NCBI GenBank assembly: GCA_044432925.1
Contig: JAWXUE010000003.1
Location: 9,900 to 73,899 of the forward strand
Length of the DNA: 64,000 nt
Origin: JAWXUE01 sp044432925
GTDB taxonomy: Bacteria; Bacillota_I; Bacilli_A; Acholeplasmatales; Anaeroplasmataceae
Direction: 5' to 3'
Position numbers and translations under genes: made by a program. Below are positions 25,949 through 34,924 of the stretch, piece by piece. The notes under the pieces were generated by a model. That model searched no databases. It worked only from the letters and a program-made list of their open reading frames with translations, and was not told where the DNA came from. Numbering within the stretch: position 1 is the stretch's first letter; each line of letters begins with the position of its first letter.

Positions 25949-26923
25949 ATGTCAGCAACAATAAAAGATGTAGCTAGATTATCATATGTTAGTGTAGCTA
26001 CTGTATCAAGAGTTTTAAACAATACAGGATATGTACACGAAGAAACTAAACAAAAGATTTTAGACGCTATTGAAGAATTAAATTACAAACCTAATCAATT
26101 TGCTAGATTTTTAACAGGAAAGAAAACTGGAATTATAGGAGTTTTAATTCCACATTTAAGGTCTTCTTTTTATAGTGAATTTGTTGATGGATTAGAAAAA
26201 GCATTTCATTCTAATGATTACAAATTAATGTTAGCAAGTACAAATGATTCTAAAATGCTTGAGAAAAATTATATAGATACATTTAAAGATTATAATGTAG
26301 ATGGATTAATAATAGCATCAAATATTTTAAATGAAGAAGAAATATTAAATTTCGGTAAACCTGTTGTTACTGTAGATCATAAAATATCAGAATGTATACC
26401 GTCATTGACGTGCGATAATTATAATGGTGGAAAATTAGCAGCTAAAGAATTAATGGATTGTGGTTGTAAAAATATACTACTTTTAAGAGGTCCTTCATTT
26501 CTTATGACTACTATTGACAGAACTACTGGTTTCTTAGAAGGAATAAATGATGGAGTTAGTGTTGAAACATTTGATTTTGATTTAGTAAATCCAGATAAAG
26601 ATATAATTTACAAACATTTAAAAAATAATCCTAAAATAGATGGTATATTTGCAACATCAGATATATTAGCAATTGTAGCTCTATCAGTATTAAATAAAGT
26701 TGGTAAATCAGTACCTGAGGGATGTAAAATAGTTGGATTTGATAATATATTTATGAGTTCACTTACTTCTCCTTCATTAACAACTATCGAACAACCTATT
26801 ACATATATTGGAATGCAGGCTTTTAATGTATTTAATAAATTGATTAATAAAGAAGATATAACTGACTTACATCAAATATTAGAAGTTAATATTAAAAAAA
26901 GAGGCAGTACTCGAATAGACTAA
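25949..26923 (+). CDS. LacI-family regulator of the alpha-glucan island (MalR-like)
   Basis: DNA-binding repressor of 324 aa. The helix-turn-helix is at 4-25 (TIKDVARLSYVSVATVSRVL) with the hinge YKPNQFARFLTGKKTGIIGV, then a sugar-binding domain with SLTCDNYNGGKLAAKEL and KIVGFDNIFMSSL. It stands next to malQ-malGFE and is convergent with that operon, so maltodextrin is the probable inducer and the TGTAAYCGRTTACA sites across 34.7-52 kb its probable targets. Both points are inference. A GAGGGGG site precedes ATG. Confidence 0.85.
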   Translation: MSATIKDVARLSYVSVATVSRVLNNTGYVHEETKQKILDAIEELNYKPNQFARFLTGKKTGIIGVLIPHLRSSFYSEFVDGLEKAFHSNDYKLMLASTNDSKMLEKNYIDTFKDYNVDGLIIASNILNEEEILNFGKPVVTVDHKISECIPSLTCDNYNGGKLAAKELMDCGCKNILLLRGPSFLMTTIDRTTGFLEGINDGVSVETFDFDLVNPDKDIIYKHLKNNPKIDGIFATSDILAIVALSVLNKVGKSVPEGCKIVGFDNIFMSSLTSPSLTTIEQPITYIGMQAFNVFNKLINKEDITDLHQILEVNIKKRGSTRID

Positions 26924-26928
26924 AAAAA

Positions 26929-26957
26929 ATCACATCGTAATGATGTGATATTTTTTT
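26929..26957. terminator. Bidirectional terminator between the LacI gene and malQ
   Basis: ATCACATC/GATGTGAT with a short loop is flanked by eight A on the left and seven T on the right, so it serves both convergent genes. Confidence 0.87.
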
Positions 26958-28404
26958 ATATATTTCTTTTATACTTAGTAGATAAGTTATTTAATTTATT
27001 TGTTATATCGCTTGTTAACGCCTTTTTATTCATACGCCATACCCAGTTCCCACCAAGTGTTGAAGGTATATTAGTACGCGCTTTTTCATCTAGTTCTAAT
27101 ACATCTTGCATAGTAACAATAACATAATCTGCTACACTAGAGAACATTTTTTCAATCATAGACCAAACTATTTTTTCATCTGTAGTATTTAAGTATTTAC
27201 AAACTTTTTTCTTTTCTTCAGAAGAAATTTCATTCCACCAACCTAAAATAGGTGGATTGTCATGTGTACCAGCATAACATACGATATTTTCATCATAATT
27301 ATGTGGTAAATGTTCATTTGAATCATCTGAACCAAATCCGAATGTTATTAACTTCATTCCAGGGAATTTAGTTTTTTCTAATAATTCTACTACATCAGGA
27401 GTAATAAAACCTAAATCCTCAGCAATGATAGGTAACTCCCCTAACTCTTCTTTTACTTTCGCAAATAAGTTGTATCCAGGTCCTTCACACCATTGTCCAT
27501 TTATAGCATCTTCATCTTCTGCAGGAATACTGTAGTATCCAGCAAACCCTCTAAAATGATCTATTCTAGTTAAGTCGAAAAGTTTACTTGCTTGTTCTAC
27601 TCTTTTAACCCAAAATTCATAACCTGTTTCATCCATATATTTATAATCATAAATAGGATTTCCCCATAATTGTCCTTTAGCACAAAAACCATCTGGAGGA
27701 CAACCTGCTACAACAGTCATATTTAAATTTTCATCTAATAAATAATTATTTGGATATTCCCAAACATCAGCAGAGTCATAAGCTACATAAATAGCCATAT
27801 CTCCAATAAATTTAATACCTTTACTATTAGCATATGATTTTAATTTATTCCATTGTTTTAAAAACATGAATTGAACATAATTCCAAAAATCAGTATCTTT
27901 TTTATCTAAACTAACATCTTTATAATTTCTATACTTTTCATCCCACATTATCCAAGCAAGACCATTATGCATATATTTTAAAGTCATAAATTTAGAATAA
28001 GATTCTAACCAATATTTACTATCTTCTACAAATGATATAAACTCTTTATTATTTACATCAAATTTTGAAAATGATTTTTTTAATAAATCTATTCTATAAT
28101 TATAAATATATTCATAATTAACTTCATCTTCATTATTTTCTAAATTAATTAAATCAGAGTTATCTAATAAACCTTCTTTAACTAACATATCTAAATCAAT
28201 AAAATATGGATTTCCAGCGAATGCACTAAAAGTTTGATAAGGTGAGTCCCCATAACTAGTTGGACCTAAAGGCAGTATCTGCCAATAGGTCTGTTTTGCT
28301 TCAACTAGAAAATCTACAAATTTATACGCTTCTTCTCCTAATGTACCTATTCCGTAATTAGAAGGAAGACTTGATATACTCATTAAAATTCCACTTGTTT
28401 TCAT
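26956..28404 (-). CDS. malQ: 4-alpha-glucanotransferase (amylomaltase)
   Basis: GH77 enzyme that transfers glucan segments between maltodextrins and frees glucose, 482 aa. Blocks seen are GIGTLGEEAYKFVDFL, ILPLGPTSYGDSPYQ, the nucleophile region LTRIDHFRGF, the acid/base region IIAEDLG, and GTHDNPP. It is the last gene of the malE operon, with two bases between it and malG, and works in the cytoplasm on imported maltodextrins together with the phosphorylase at 45879. Confidence 0.95.
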   Translation of the reverse strand: MKTSGILMSISSLPSNYGIGTLGEEAYKFVDFLVEAKQTYWQILPLGPTSYGDSPYQTFSAFAGNPYFIDLDMLVKEGLLDNSDLINLENNEDEVNYEYIYNYRIDLLKKSFSKFDVNNKEFISFVEDSKYWLESYSKFMTLKYMHNGLAWIMWDEKYRNYKDVSLDKKDTDFWNYVQFMFLKQWNKLKSYANSKGIKFIGDMAIYVAYDSADVWEYPNNYLLDENLNMTVVAGCPPDGFCAKGQLWGNPIYDYKYMDETGYEFWVKRVEQASKLFDLTRIDHFRGFAGYYSIPAEDEDAINGQWCEGPGYNLFAKVKEELGELPIIAEDLGFITPDVVELLEKTKFPGMKLITFGFGSDDSNEHLPHNYDENIVCYAGTHDNPPILGWWNEISSEEKKKVCKYLNTTDEKIVWSMIEKMFSSVADYVIVTMQDVLELDEKARTNIPSTLGGNWVWRMNKKALTSDITNKLNNLSTKYKRNI

Positions 28405-28406
28405 AT

Positions 28407-29477
28407 TTACCCCTTTGTTGCTCCTGACATAATTCCTTCAATTAAGAAACGTTGGAATACCATGTATAATACTGTAATTGGTAAACCTACAATTAAAGCA
28501 CCAGCAGCGAATGCACTATAATGTTGATATAATGGATCATTGATGAATTTAAATAACCCAACAGCTAATGTCCATTGTTGTGTTATATCATACCCAGCAG
28601 GCGATCCAGCAGGCATGAAGTTTAATAAATAACCAGGTAGCATGTAGTCCATCCAAGGTGCCATAAACATTGATAAAGCAACGAATGTAAAGATAGGTAC
28701 TGCTAATGGTAAAATTATTTTAAAGAAGATTTGTAATTTATTAGCACCATCCATCATTGCACTTTCATCTAAGTCTTTTGGAATTTGCATTAAGAACCCT
28801 TTAATTAACCATAAGTTACCAGGGATACTTCCACCTATATAAAGTATAGTTAATGCAGTTGGTTTACCTAATAAACCAAATTGATTAAATAATACATACA
28901 TCGCAATTAAACCCATAAATGAAGGGAATGCTTGTAAAACTAATAATGATAATAAACCTGCTTTTTTACCTTTAAAACTATATCTAGCAAATACATATGC
29001 AGCACCTGTAATTAATACAGTACCTACTGTCATATTGATTAATGCTATTTTTAAAGTATTCCAATACCATGTAGTAAAGTTAGTTTCTGTAAATAAATAC
29101 TCGAATGCTCCAAAACTTGGATTTTCAGGCCATATTGTATTTAACATACTTGATTGTACATTTGAAAATGCTAATCCAAATATATAAATTACAGGTACAA
29201 TTACAATTACTGATAATACTGCTATTTGTGTTACAAGACCAAATTTAACAACTAAATTTTTCCATTTAAATAAGTTTTTAACTGATTGATCACTTATATT
29301 TCTTATTTTTGGAGCTTTTAAATAGTAGATTATCCCAAATACAGGAATCAGACCAATAAAGCCAGCTGTTAATTTTTTATATCCTTTTTTATCTGCTATA
29401 TCTACTGTTAAAGATTGACCCATTAGATATAAACCAAATAAAACTATAATTAAAACTAATAACCAAAATTTTTCCAT
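28407..29477 (-). CDS. malG: Maltodextrin ABC transporter permease MalG
   Basis: Membrane subunit of a CUT1 sugar importer, 356 aa, with the EAA loop DESAMMDGANKLQIFFKIILP (about 236-256). Compared with MalG of other bacteria (about 280-300 aa) it has an N-terminal extension of about 70 residues with two additional hydrophobic segments. A GGAGG site overlaps the end of malF and the ATG lies five bases before that stop codon's distal side, so coupling is likely. Confidence 0.92.
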   Translation of the reverse strand: MEKFWLLVLIIVLFGLYLMGQSLTVDIADKKGYKKLTAGFIGLIPVFGIIYYLKAPKIRNISDQSVKNLFKWKNLVVKFGLVTQIAVLSVIVIVPVIYIFGLAFSNVQSSMLNTIWPENPSFGAFEYLFTETNFTTWYWNTLKIALINMTVGTVLITGAAYVFARYSFKGKKAGLLSLLVLQAFPSFMGLIAMYVLFNQFGLLGKPTALTILYIGGSIPGNLWLIKGFLMQIPKDLDESAMMDGANKLQIFFKIILPLAVPIFTFVALSMFMAPWMDYMLPGYLLNFMPAGSPAGYDITQQWTLAVGLFKFINDPLYQHYSAFAAGALIVGLPITVLYMVFQRFLIEGIMSGATKG

Positions 29478-29481
29478 AATA

Positions 29482-31809
29482 TTAATCCTCCTGGAACGCT
29501 TTAGTTCGACTTAAATTCCATGCAGTAACAGAACCTACTACAATGAAAATTAACACAGAGAACACTGACGCCATATTATAAATACTATAATCAACTGTTA
29601 ACTTATACATCCAAGAGATTAATATATCGGTATCCCCAGCGTACGCTCGGTCGATAAATCCATCATTTGGTCCCCCACCTGTAATAAAGTAGATTACACC
29701 AAAGTTGTTGAAGTTACCCGAGAATGACATAATAAGAATAGGAGCTGTTGAATATAAAACTAATGGGAAAGTAATCAATTTCAATTGTTGATATTTTGTA
29801 GCACCATCTATTTCTGCTGCTTCATATAAAGTTTTATCAATTGAAGTCATTACACCACTCATTAATGCCATAAAGTAAGGGAACCCTAACCATATGTTAA
29901 CAACTACTAATGTTGATCTTGTTAAGAAAATATTATTAACATTTGAGAACCATTGAATATCTCTTGGTCCTAAGTAGAATAATTGTTGTATAGGATTAGT
30001 AATACTTTCATAAGGTACTCCTAATATACCCATTGAATTAAATACATCATAAAACCCTAACATTTCTACTATTTCATTAATTAATCCTGTTTCATTGAAG
30101 ATTACTGAGAATACCATTTGTGATAATAAACCTGGTATTGCCCAAGGAAGTATTAATATACATCTCCAAAATTTTCTAAATATGATATGTTCACTGTTTA
30201 ATATTAACGCTTGGAATAATCCACCAAAGAATACTGTTCCTGTTGCTAATACTGCCCATAAGATAGTCCATCCTAAAACTTTCCAGAATGTTGTACCAAA
30301 TGATGAACCTAATCCATCTGTAAAACTAAATAGATTTATAAAGTTATCAATCCCAACAAAACCAAAGTTTGAAATCATTGATTGAGCACCACTAATTGAA
30401 GTAAATGCTAATATAAATCCAAAGATAATTGGCATTATCGAAATGAACGCTAAAACAAATAAAGCGGGTGATAACACGATATATTCAAAACAATTTTCAT
30501 AAACTGATTTAAAATATGTCTTTTCACTTTCAACTTCTTCTTTTTTAATTTTTTTGCTAGAAACTTTATAAGCATCTGTTGCAGACCATATTAATGGAAT
30601 CATGAAGAACGCAAATAAAATAACACCAATAATACCTTCTAATAGCACTTGTACTGAAACATGTCCCATAATCTCATAAGATGTATTTAAAGTTACATTG
30701 CTAGGCATTAAAGCATCTTGTACTGCCATATGTTGCTTGTAAGAATAGTTTCCTATTTCTCCTAAAGTTGTTACAGCCCAAAATGATTTGATAAATAACC
30801 CTGCTTTATCATAGAAGAAATTAGAATATCTAGTTTCAAATTCTTCTTTTAATACAGGATCTAATTCTAAAGCTACTTTAAACATTAATTTATTATAATC
30901 AGAAGATGTGTAAATATTTGATACTGTTTGATTATATTGATTGTTAACAAATGCTTTAAAATTATTTGTTCTTGTACCACCAATATATTGAACATAATCA
31001 GCACCAATAGCTACACCTGGTTCATAATATTCATACACAACCTTATAATCAGATGATACTACTAATTGGTAATTAATAGATAACTCTCTTGGATCTAGAC
31101 CAGGAAGTGTTTCATATATTTCTTGTTCTACTAAATCTAAATAAACATCAGTACCGCTACTGCTTTCTTTATTTAATAGTAAATAAAACTCATTATTTTT
31201 ATCTCTAATAATACTAGTTCCTCTATAGTATCTAGTATACTCTGCATAATCATAAATCGCTTCATCACTAATAGCTTTACCCGTAACGGGATTTATTTGT
31301 AAAACATATTTTTCTCCTAATGTTGTAATCTCACGATAATATTTACCATCATTAACAAGAATCATATATCCTGTTTCCATTGGTAAATAATCAACATTAA
31401 AATCTTCTTCTAAAACAGCAGAGCCCCCTGTTAAATCTCTAAATGTAACTTTACTATTTTCACGTAACTCTTCTACTAAATATGCTATAACAGCCTCTTC
31501 ATTGAATGCTGATTCATCTTCACTAAAATTAGTTACTTCATTATAATAGTCTTCTAATTCAGTATCGTTCCCTTTCGCTTTATTGTAATAATAATAATCT
31601 TCAAAGAAAATTTGTTCGAAATCATTACCACTAACTCTTGAATAAGGATCAATAACATCTCCATAATTACTTGTACCAATTTCTATAGATACAAATAGAA
31701 TAAAGAATAAGAAAAAGAATCCAGCTTTTAAAAATTGTTTATTAAATACTTGCCCTAAACCCCATATTAAACCAGAGGCTATAGCTTTTAATATGCTAAT
31801 TGCTTTCAT
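29482..31809 (-). CDS. malF: Maltodextrin ABC transporter permease MalF with a very large extracytoplasmic loop
   Basis: Membrane subunit of the importer, 775 aa, much longer than MalF of E. coli (514) or Bacillus MdxF (about 435). The first helix (about residues 20-42) is followed by about 345 polar residues rich in Tyr, Asp and Glu, then a helix near 390-412, a short basic cytoplasmic loop and the normal permease core with EAA loop YEAAEIDGATKYQQLKLITFP. The large loop sits where E. coli MalF has its P2 domain that touches the binding protein. ATG 31809 is chosen, with GGTGG eight bases upstream; a GTG 12 bases earlier overlaps that site. Confidence 0.9.
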   Translation of the reverse strand: MKAISILKAIASGLIWGLGQVFNKQFLKAGFFFLFFILFVSIEIGTSNYGDVIDPYSRVSGNDFEQIFFEDYYYYNKAKGNDTELEDYYNEVTNFSEDESAFNEEAVIAYLVEELRENSKVTFRDLTGGSAVLEEDFNVDYLPMETGYMILVNDGKYYREITTLGEKYVLQINPVTGKAISDEAIYDYAEYTRYYRGTSIIRDKNNEFYLLLNKESSSGTDVYLDLVEQEIYETLPGLDPRELSINYQLVVSSDYKVVYEYYEPGVAIGADYVQYIGGTRTNNFKAFVNNQYNQTVSNIYTSSDYNKLMFKVALELDPVLKEEFETRYSNFFYDKAGLFIKSFWAVTTLGEIGNYSYKQHMAVQDALMPSNVTLNTSYEIMGHVSVQVLLEGIIGVILFAFFMIPLIWSATDAYKVSSKKIKKEEVESEKTYFKSVYENCFEYIVLSPALFVLAFISIMPIIFGFILAFTSISGAQSMISNFGFVGIDNFINLFSFTDGLGSSFGTTFWKVLGWTILWAVLATGTVFFGGLFQALILNSEHIIFRKFWRCILILPWAIPGLLSQMVFSVIFNETGLINEIVEMLGFYDVFNSMGILGVPYESITNPIQQLFYLGPRDIQWFSNVNNIFLTRSTLVVVNIWLGFPYFMALMSGVMTSIDKTLYEAAEIDGATKYQQLKLITFPLVLYSTAPILIMSFSGNFNNFGVIYFITGGGPNDGFIDRAYAGDTDILISWMYKLTVDYSIYNMASVFSVLIFIVVGSVTAWNLSRTKAFQED

Positions 31810-31839
31810 GTGTCTTACCACCTATCTTTTAAAAATATA

Positions 31840-31866
31840 GGTGGTCTAGATAAAGACCAGACCACC
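31840..31866 (-). promoter_or_regulatory. Intercistronic hairpin between malE and malF
   Basis: GGTGGTCT (31840-31847) pairs perfectly with AGACCACC (31859-31866) over an 11-base loop, without a long T run next to it. It lies in the only sizeable gap of the operon, just after the binding-protein gene. Confidence 0.72.
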
Positions 31867-31876
31867 CACTTGTTTT

Positions 31877-33235
31877 TTAACCTAATCTTAACTTCTCAGC
31901 TGCAATATAACCTTTTTCAGCTGTTACTAATGCTGCTTGAATAGCAGTTGTACTTGTTGTTGCATTTCCTGTATTCCATACAGATTTAACCATTGTTTCA
32001 CCAGGTCCCCAGTAACTTGCACTACTTGGAATAACTGGCATTGGAATAGCTTTATCAATTTGATTTGATACAACTTGTAAAATTGGATCATTTTTTACAT
32101 CCTCAGGTAATAGCTCAGTTTTTAAAGCTGGTAATTTACCTTTGTGATCATATAATAATTGCATTCCAACTTCACTAGACATAAATTCAACGAATTTAGT
32201 TGCTGCTTCTTGTTGATTTGAATATTTGTAAACTGCATTCATAATAGCTCCAGTAAATGGTTGAGCTTCTTTATCTTCTCCATCTACATTAATAGTAGGG
32301 ATAGTAGTAACACCAAAATTTTCACCTAATTTTGAAGAATAAGATTCAATCATCCAAGGACCAGAAATGATATAAGGTAATTTACCTTCTTCAAATGCTG
32401 CACCTGAATTTTGAGAATCATGATTTGCTGTACCTGTAACAACAGGTTTTAAAGTATTTACTAACCAATCTACTGCTGCTGTTGCATTTGCAGTTGCTGT
32501 ATAGTTATCACCAGAACCTGTAGCAAATCCTACATTACTAGCATCATTTAAATTAACACCAAATGGATAGAATCCATGAGCTGAATAAGCAAATTGAAGC
32601 ATATAGTTATCAGCCCAATGTGAAGATTGACCTAAATAATAACTATTATTAGTTTCCATATATGTAGTTGCTTCTGCAATTAACTGTTCGAATGTTGTAA
32701 CAGGAGCATCACCTGAAATTAATGCTTTGTTATACATTAAAACAATTGATTCAATTGATTGAGGTACACCATATAGTTTATCAACACCACTTCCATCAAA
32801 TGCACCTGTTGATTCATTATAATTAACAGTACCGATTTGCATACCTAGTGGGTGAAGTGTATCTTCTAATCTAGTTTTAACACTATCACTTAATCCTAAT
32901 ACTAAATCTTCACTAATAGCTACTGCTAAATTATCATGAGGTAATTGCCAAACATCAGCACCATTACCAGATGGACCAAATGTTTTTAATTTTTCTCTAG
33001 CATCAGCTGTACCCATATGTTGATGAGATACTAAGATGTCTGGTTCTACTTTGTTAAATTCTTCAATTAACTCAGCTACATAATCACCTTTTTCATCATC
33101 AATCCAAACTCTTATTTCTGTTTTAGGTTTAATAATATCACTAAAATCTATTATTCCTCCATTGTTTTCAGCAGAACATCCAACAAGGAATAATGATACT
33201 AATGATAAACTCATTAAAGAAATTATTCTTTTCAT
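31877..33235 (-). CDS. malE: Maltodextrin-binding lipoprotein MalE
   Basis: Extracytoplasmic receptor of the SBP_bac_1 family, 452 aa. The signal peptide ends in the lipobox LVGC. Family features are TEIRVWIDDEKGDYVAELIEEFNK near the start, GVPQSIESIVLMYNKAL, and the C-terminal AATKFVEFMSSEVGMQLLYDH block. It delivers maltodextrins to MalFG; the ATPase (MsmX/MalK type) is not in this window, so a shared ATPase elsewhere must drive the pump. It follows the secreted-protein gene by 11 bases. Confidence 0.93.
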   Translation of the reverse strand: MKRIISLMSLSLVSLFLVGCSAENNGGIIDFSDIIKPKTEIRVWIDDEKGDYVAELIEEFNKVEPDILVSHQHMGTADAREKLKTFGPSGNGADVWQLPHDNLAVAISEDLVLGLSDSVKTRLEDTLHPLGMQIGTVNYNESTGAFDGSGVDKLYGVPQSIESIVLMYNKALISGDAPVTTFEQLIAEATTYMETNNSYYLGQSSHWADNYMLQFAYSAHGFYPFGVNLNDASNVGFATGSGDNYTATANATAAVDWLVNTLKPVVTGTANHDSQNSGAAFEEGKLPYIISGPWMIESYSSKLGENFGVTTIPTINVDGEDKEAQPFTGAIMNAVYKYSNQQEAATKFVEFMSSEVGMQLLYDHKGKLPALKTELLPEDVKNDPILQVVSNQIDKAIPMPVIPSSASYWGPGETMVKSVWNTGNATTSTTAIQAALVTAEKGYIAAEKLRLG

Positions 33236-33246
33236 ATTCTTTCTCC

Positions 33247-34704
33247 TTATTTAGTAACTGTAAAAGTAATTACTTTATCAGTTGTATTTCCCCACGCATC
33301 GATTACACGTAATGTAACTTTGTAATCTCCTTCTTTACTAGTATCAACAGTACCTAGTCCTGAAGGTACGAATACTTTAGCAGTAATATCTCCATCACGA
33401 TCATCTGTTGCTTCATATTGAGGGAATAATTTCATATCAAATGGTTCTCCCCAAGGTACTTCAATAGTATCTTTTCCTCTTAGTAAAGTAATACTTGGTG
33501 CTTCTTTATCCATATTTAATACTGCTTCACATGTTTTAACAGTATCATCAAATGCTATAGTATAAGATGTACCTAAACTTAATTCACCTTTTAATGTAAA
33601 TACGAAATCTTTTACTGAATCTGCATTTTTATCAAAGTCAATTGATTCAATTTCAACTTTTTTAGTTGAATCGTTAGTTTGATAAATTTCAAATAAATCT
33701 ATTGCTAAATTTACTCTTTCTTCTTCAGTATATAAAACTTCTTCTACTGAATTATCTAAATCAGCTTCAACTTTAACTTTTGGGATTTCAATTGTTGTTG
33801 ATAATGAACCAATTACACTTTGAGAATTAACTGCATAAGTTCCTGTATAAGATCCATTACTTGCAACTCCAAAATCAACGAATTTTAATTGGAATGCTTC
33901 TTCAACAAATGTATTTGACTCTTCAGCTGTAAATACAGTTCCATTTGCTACAGCCATAAATTGTGGCGTTCCAGCAACTGAATCTTCATTGAATTTTAAA
34001 TCTCCATAACTACTATGTTTTTTAGTATCATCTGACCCAGCGTAAACTAAAGCACCAGTATCACCAATTGTACTTGCTTCTAAAATAGCACCTTTAATAT
34101 CAGTACCATCTGGAGCTCTACCAATTGTTTTAAATAATTGTAATGGAGTTCCCCATTCTGTTGCTGTATGTTCACCGATCATTCCCCATGAATGGAAACC
34201 TAAGTTATCTTCATATGAAGGTGAATAATAACTTACTAACATTAAATGATTTAAATCAGTACTTGAGTAAACAACTTCATCCGCTTTTGCGTTTTCAAAT
34301 ACAAAAGCATGTTTAACTCCTGAACCTTTAATATCAGTAACATCAAATGTTAAGTCAGCTCCACCATAAGATAGTTTATTATCCCAGTCTGGTGTACCAT
34401 CACCAGCATCAAGTGCAGGAATAACACCAATACTATCTAAAGCATCAGCATATATAGGAAAGTCAGCTGTTATAATAGTACCATTTTTAGTAATAGTAAC
34501 TTCATCAGTAGATCCTGCTGCACCTCTGTTCCAATTATGAAATACTACATTAGAATCACTAACTTGATTTCTAACAAATGTTAGTTTCAATGTTCCGTGT
34601 TCTGTAGATTCTCTTAATTCTAATGCACCAATTCCTAAAACAGTTAAACAAGTTCCTACTGTTAAGATTAATGCAAAGCTAAATAAAACTTTAATTTTTC
34701 TCAT
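33247..34704 (-). CDS. Secreted multi-domain protein, putative alpha-glucan-binding protein
   Basis: First gene of the malE operon, 485 aa, not a known transporter part. An N-terminal signal or anchor helix (about 5-27) lacks a good lipobox. Residues about 38-130 and 135-290 show beta-rich segments with scattered Trp (VVFHNWNRG, TPDWDNKL, FHSWGMIGE) that resemble CBM41/pullulanase-associated modules. A segment at about 310-395 recalls the N-terminal modules of the pullulanase at 40952. The C-terminal 85 residues form an Ig-like repeat (EAPSITLLRG ... GDITAKV ... EGDYKVTLRVIDAWGN), DUF5011 type. No catalytic motif is seen. Role as a surface starch binder that feeds MalE is inference. Confidence 0.75.
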   Translation of the reverse strand: MRKIKVLFSFALILTVGTCLTVLGIGALELRESTEHGTLKLTFVRNQVSDSNVVFHNWNRGAAGSTDEVTITKNGTIITADFPIYADALDSIGVIPALDAGDGTPDWDNKLSYGGADLTFDVTDIKGSGVKHAFVFENAKADEVVYSSTDLNHLMLVSYYSPSYEDNLGFHSWGMIGEHTATEWGTPLQLFKTIGRAPDGTDIKGAILEASTIGDTGALVYAGSDDTKKHSSYGDLKFNEDSVAGTPQFMAVANGTVFTAEESNTFVEEAFQLKFVDFGVASNGSYTGTYAVNSQSVIGSLSTTIEIPKVKVEADLDNSVEEVLYTEEERVNLAIDLFEIYQTNDSTKKVEIESIDFDKNADSVKDFVFTLKGELSLGTSYTIAFDDTVKTCEAVLNMDKEAPSITLLRGKDTIEVPWGEPFDMKLFPQYEATDDRDGDITAKVFVPSGLGTVDTSKEGDYKVTLRVIDAWGNTTDKVITFTVTK

Positions 34705-34750
34705 CTAGTTCTTCTCCTTTTCTTTTTTTAACTAGCTGTATTACACTTAT

Positions 34751-34806
34751 ACTATATTATATGGATAATTAAATGTAAACGCTTTTTTAGTGTGTAACCG
34801 GTATCA
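34751..34806 (-). promoter_or_regulatory. Promoter and two operators of the malE operon
   Basis: On the minus strand TTTACA (34779-34774) and TATAGT (34756-34751) lie 17 bases apart. A cre-like site TGTAAACGCTTTTT (34774-34787) covers the -35 box, and TGTAACCGGTATCA (34793-34806), a full match to TGNAANCGNTNNCA of the second operator type, lies just upstream. Repression by CcpA and by the local LacI protein is the simplest reading. Confidence 0.75.
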
Positions 34807-34855
34807 TATTGATTACTTTTTGTATATTATAGAAAAAAAGGGGTAATTGCAAATG

Positions 34856-34901
34856 AGTAAACGATTACACTATTTTTTAATAATATGAAAGTTGTTATAA
34901 T
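34856..34901 (+). promoter_or_regulatory. Operator and extended -10 promoter of the cytoplasmic pullulanase
   Basis: AGTAAACGATTACA (34856-34869, 13 of 14 positions of the operator consensus) is followed by the extended -10 TGTTATAAT ending at 34901. The -35 region is T-rich and weak, and the operator borders it. Confidence 0.65.
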
Positions 34902-34924
34902 AAAATTAAAAAGGGGTTAATCAT

